A stretch of DNA of 64,000 bases from Nocardia sp. alder85J (GTDB lineage: Bacteria > Actinomycetota > Actinomycetes > Mycobacteriales > Mycobacteriaceae), in NCBI RefSeq assembly GCF_020176955.2, contig NZ_JAIUCZ020000008.1, positions 186,001 through 250,000 of the forward strand, in the 5' to 3' direction. Of this stretch, positions 61,266 through 64,000 are shown piece after piece; the stretch's first letter is position 1; every line of letters begins with the position of its first letter. The position numbers were made by a program, and so were the translations under genes. A model generated the notes under the pieces. The model did not search any database and had not been told where the DNA came from. It saw only the letters and a list, made by a program, of their open reading frames with translations.

Positions 61266-61285
61266 CTTACTTATCGTTAAGTAAG
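61266..61285. promoter_or_regulatory. TetR operator, copy 2
   Basis: CTTACTTA-TCGT-TAAGTAAG: perfect 8-bp inverted repeat with a 4-base centre, 11 bases before the monooxygenase start codon. Confidence 0.85.
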
Positions 61286-61296
61286 GGGACGTGCTC

Positions 61297-62502
61297 ATGC
61301 GAATTCTCATCTCCGGCGCCGGCATCGCCGGGCCCGTGCTGGCGTACTGGCTCACCCGGCACGGGTTCTCGGTCACCGTGATGGAGCGGGCAGCGGCGCT
61401 GCGCAAGACCGGGGGGCATGCGGTCGATCTGTATCGGCCGGCCATGGACATCTCGGAGTGGATGGGGGTGCTACCGCGAATCCTGGAGCGGGACACCGGG
61501 ACTCGGCGACTGACCCTGTGCCCGGAGGGTGGCCGGGCGGCGCGGGTGGATCTGGCGAAGATCTTCGGCGCCACCTCGGCGCGGCACGCCGAGATCATGC
61601 GCGACGATCTGAGCGAGATCTACTACGACAGCACCCGGGCGGATGTCGAATACCTCTTCGGCGATTCGATCACCGCGATCTCGCCGGACGGTGACGTGCG
61701 GTTCGAGCAGGCGCCGCCGCGGCGGTTCGATCTGATCGTCGGCGCGGACGGGCTGCATTCCACGGTGCGGCGGCTGGTCTTCGGGCCGGAATCCGAGTTC
61801 GGCGATTTCGCCGGGGCCTGTCTGGGGGTGCTGTCGCTGCCGCGCGAGTTCGGCAGCGACGGGGAACTGCGAATCCATGTCGGGGTGGGGCGGACGGCCG
61901 GGATGTACGGGGCCCGGCATCTCGACGACGCGCGGGCGCTGTTCCTGTTCCGGAGTTCGCGCGAGCTCGGGTCCGACCGGCACGACGTCGCCCGGCAGGG
62001 GGACCTGCTGCGGAACGCCTTCCGCGGGATGGATCCGGAGGTGGACCGCTGGCTCGGTGAACTCGAGCGCGGTCCGGCGTTCTACTTCGACTCGATCACC
62101 CAGATCCGGATGGACACCTGGTCGCGGGGGCGGGTGACGCTGGTGGGGGACGCGGGATACTGCCCGGGTCCGGCCGTCGGGGGGAGTACCACGCTGGCGG
62201 TGGTCGGCGCCTATGTGCTGGCCACGGAACTGGCCCGAGCGGGCGGCGATCGCGAGCGGGCCTTCCCCGCCTACGAGCGCGCGCTGGCCGACTACGTGCG
62301 GGGCAGCCGGGCAGCGGCGCGGAGCGCGGCGAAGACGCTGGTGCCTGCCTCCCGCCTCGGGGTCACCGGGCTGGTGCAGGGCGCCCGGCTGGTCTCGGCC
62401 CTGCCCGCGGCGGCCGGACGGGCCGTGTTGCGGCTGACCACCGGGACCGCGCGACTGCACGACGCGATGACCGTCGAGGAGTACCTACCGGCTCGTGCGT
62501 GA
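61297..62502 (+). CDS. FAD-dependent monooxygenase, TetX-like
   Basis: 401 residues from the ATG at 61297, with AAGGGG upstream; GTG 61291 would add two residues. Class A flavoprotein hydroxylase with the N-terminal ILISGAGIAGPVLAYWLTRHG, the middle LIVGADGLHSTVRRLVFG (DG motif) and RVTLVGDAGYCPGPAVGGSTT (GD motif). No thioredoxin-like C-terminal domain, so it belongs with the short forms that include TetX and similar drug-modifying or catabolic enzymes. Repressed by the divergent TetR, hence inducible by a ligand of that repressor (inference). Confidence 0.9.
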   Translation: MRILISGAGIAGPVLAYWLTRHGFSVTVMERAAALRKTGGHAVDLYRPAMDISEWMGVLPRILERDTGTRRLTLCPEGGRAARVDLAKIFGATSARHAEIMRDDLSEIYYDSTRADVEYLFGDSITAISPDGDVRFEQAPPRRFDLIVGADGLHSTVRRLVFGPESEFGDFAGACLGVLSLPREFGSDGELRIHVGVGRTAGMYGARHLDDARALFLFRSSRELGSDRHDVARQGDLLRNAFRGMDPEVDRWLGELERGPAFYFDSITQIRMDTWSRGRVTLVGDAGYCPGPAVGGSTTLAVVGAYVLATELARAGGDRERAFPAYERALADYVRGSRAAARSAAKTLVPASRLGVTGLVQGARLVSALPAAAGRAVLRLTTGTARLHDAMTVEEYLPARA

Positions 62503-62616
62503 CAACCGGGTGTCGGGACCGCCGCGGCCGGGCACTCGCCTTCGGGGTGACGAGGGTCCGCTGCCGAATCACCGGCGGTCCGGACGGCGTCACGAGGCGC
62601 ACAGGAAGGTGTCCGG

Positions 62617-64000
62617 ATGAGCGAATCCGCCAGGAACGATCGTGTCGGCGTCGAAGCGGTCTGGGAGCCGATACCGGCGCGGCCGCAGCCACGGGGGCCG
62701 GTGCGGCGGGCGACGACCCGGCTGGCGGCGCGGCTGGTCGCCGATCGGCGGGCCACCGAGGACGCGGTCGTGGAGGCGCCCGCGCCGGTGCGGCCCATCG
62801 ACCTGGCCGACGACGCGCGTGTCACCGAGGTGCTGGAGCTGGCCGAACAGGTCGGTGAGGTGGCGCTGGCGGCGGGGACGGCGGTCATGGACACCAGCAC
62901 CCGGATCGAATTCATCGCCGCCACCTACGGGCTGGCCCGGTGCGATATCGACGTCACCTACAACTCGATCCGCATCTCGGCCGATCGCGGACCGGCGCTG
63001 CCGCCCGCCGGCACCATGCGGGTGGTGCGTTACCGGTCGCTGGATTTCACCCGGCTCGCCGCGGTGGACCGGCTCACCCGGCGGGTGCGCCGGGAACTGG
63101 TTCCGGTGGCGGATGCCCGCGACACGCTGGACGCCATCGTCACGGCGCCGCACCCGTACAGCCGCTGGGTCGCCGCGGGCGGCTGGGCCCTGCTGGCGGC
63201 CTCGATCGCACTGCTGCTCGGCGGTGATCTGGTGGTCGCGGCGGTCAGTTTCGCCGGCACCACGCTGATCTACCGGGCCAACCGCGTCATGAATCGGCGC
63301 AGCCTGCCGTTCTTCTTCCAGAACGTGATCGGCGGAGTGATCGCGGCGGCGCCCGCGGTGCTGCTGGCCACCTTCGCCGGGCGGCTGGACGTCAATCCGT
63401 CGCTGATCGTCGCCGCCGGGATCACGGCGCTGCTCAGTGGCGCGCAGCTGGTCGGCTCGGTGGAGGACGCGCTCACCGGGGCGCCGATCACCGCGGCGGC
63501 CCGGATGCTGGAGGTGTTGATGCTGACCGGCGGCATCATCGCGGGTATCGCGCTGACGCTGCGGGTGGCGGACATGCTGCATGCGGTGACGCCGCCGATC
63601 GATATGTCGCCGGCCCGTGACGCCACCGATCTGCCGCTCGAGATCGCCGCGGGTGCGATCGCCGCCGCGGCGTTCGCGCTGGCCTGTTATGCCGAACGGC
63701 AGGCGCTGGCGGTGGCCGGACTCAGCGGTGCGGCCGCCACGGTGTGTTGTCTGCTGCCGTTGCGGATCGGGTTCGGACCGGTGGTGAGCACCGGTTTCGC
63801 CGCCACCGTGGTGGGTTTGGCCGGCGGCCTGATGGCGCGGCGCGCGCTGACGCCGCCGTTGGTGGTGGCCATGGCCGGGATCGTGCCGCTGCTGCCGGGC
63901 CTGCGGGTGTATCGCGGGCTGGCCGCGCTGCTGAACAGCGATCTGCTCAACGGGTTCAGTCAGTTGCTCAGCGCGTTCTCCGTCGGCTGCGCGCTGGCCG
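62617..64000 (+). CDS. ThrE-like threonine/serine exporter family protein (3' partial)
   Basis: ATG 62617 with AGGAAGG 7 bases upstream; the frame is open to the end of the window (461 codons). The first 170 residues form the cytoplasmic ThrE/DUF1212 domain: LELAEQVGEVALAAGTAVMD, RIEFIAATYGLARCDIDVTY and SLDFTRLAAVDRLTRRV. Membrane helices then start at WVAAGGWALLAASIALLLGG, with at least nine before the edge, including the second ThrE_2-like part. Proteins of this family export threonine and serine by proton exchange in corynebacteria. Confidence 0.88.
   Translation, partial: MSESARNDRVGVEAVWEPIPARPQPRGPVRRATTRLAARLVADRRATEDAVVEAPAPVRPIDLADDARVTEVLELAEQVGEVALAAGTAVMDTSTRIEFIAATYGLARCDIDVTYNSIRISADRGPALPPAGTMRVVRYRSLDFTRLAAVDRLTRRVRRELVPVADARDTLDAIVTAPHPYSRWVAAGGWALLAASIALLLGGDLVVAAVSFAGTTLIYRANRVMNRRSLPFFFQNVIGGVIAAAPAVLLATFAGRLDVNPSLIVAAGITALLSGAQLVGSVEDALTGAPITAAARMLEVLMLTGGIIAGIALTLRVADMLHAVTPPIDMSPARDATDLPLEIAAGAIAAAAFALACYAERQALAVAGLSGAAATVCCLLPLRIGFGPVVSTGFAATVVGLAGGLMARRALTPPLVVAMAGIVPLLPGLRVYRGLAALLNSDLLNGFSQLLSAFSVGCALA

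Noticed and set aside
1..64000. tRNA, rRNA, CRISPR arrays, integrases or transposases
   Set aside because: None was recognised by eye. The short repeats found (16-19 bp, two or three copies) are not CRISPR-like, and no transposase or integrase motif was seen.

Overview
The window is high-GC DNA that codes on both strands, has many GTG starts and lacks rRNA, tRNA, CRISPR arrays and insertion sequences. The gene content fits an actinomycete of the Mycobacteriales, most likely Nocardia or a close relative. Pointers are a FadD5-like ligase, the mycobacterial Sdh1-type succinate dehydrogenase set, a DUF5753 regulator paired with DUF397, a DUF4254 protein, a Ddn-like F420-dependent reductase and an HspR-type operator at lon. 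This assignment is inference from families; no taxonomic marker gene is present.

Layout. 1-7 kb: the 3' part of a large membrane protein, an isochorismatase-like protein lacking two catalytic residues, fadD5, a nitronate monooxygenase and a metallo-beta-lactamase-fold hydrolase. 7.1-17.8 kb: a compact probable operon for an unidentified polyketide or lipid. It holds a stand-alone acyl carrier protein, a one-module type I PKS (KS, very long disordered linker, AT, DH, KR, ACP), a fatty acyl-AMP ligase, a small ParB/Srx-fold-like protein and a cation/proton antiporter. 18-22 kb: succinate dehydrogenase. 22-30 kb: small conserved proteins, an alpha/beta hydrolase, an XRE-DUF397 pair, an Hsp15-like S4 protein, a secreted NlpC/P60 peptidase and an AAA ATPase. 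30-36.1 kb: a long acyl-CoA dehydrogenase followed by a sugar-type ABC importer without its own ATPase, then an AlkA-type glycosylase. 36.6-44 kb: an ABC exporter, two MFS transporters, TetR and Lrp regulators and an NmrA-like protein. 44-49 kb: a LysR regulator, a fused maleylacetate reductase/hydroxyquinol dioxygenase, an FMN reductase and a quinone-oxidoreductase-type enzyme. 49-57.7 kb: a DUF4254 pair, a DUF4143 ATPase, a Ddn-like protein, an enoyl-CoA hydratase, a Y-family polymerase, a thioesterase, a flavin monooxygenase and a secreted glycine-rich protein. 58-64 kb: lon with a HAIR-like operator, a TetR/flavin-monooxygenase divergent pair with two palindromic operators, and the start of a ThrE-like exporter.

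Things that stand out. (1) The ACP-PKS-FAAL operon, whose PKS carries a linker of roughly 570 residues between KS and AT. (2) A 36-bp intergenic motif found three times (23682, 28772, 30051), consisting of a GTCTA/TAGAY inverted repeat at fixed distance from TTTCCCT, beside otherwise unrelated genes. (3) Two decayed gene starts: a SnoaL-like stub at 38589 and a P-loop kinase stub at 51662. (4) Two genes with no ordinary start codon where homology requires one: Hsp15-like, possibly CTG, and NmrA-like, possibly ATT. (5) Two TetR loci whose paired operators can be read directly from the sequence. Reading was by eye, so domain edges and many start codons are approximate.
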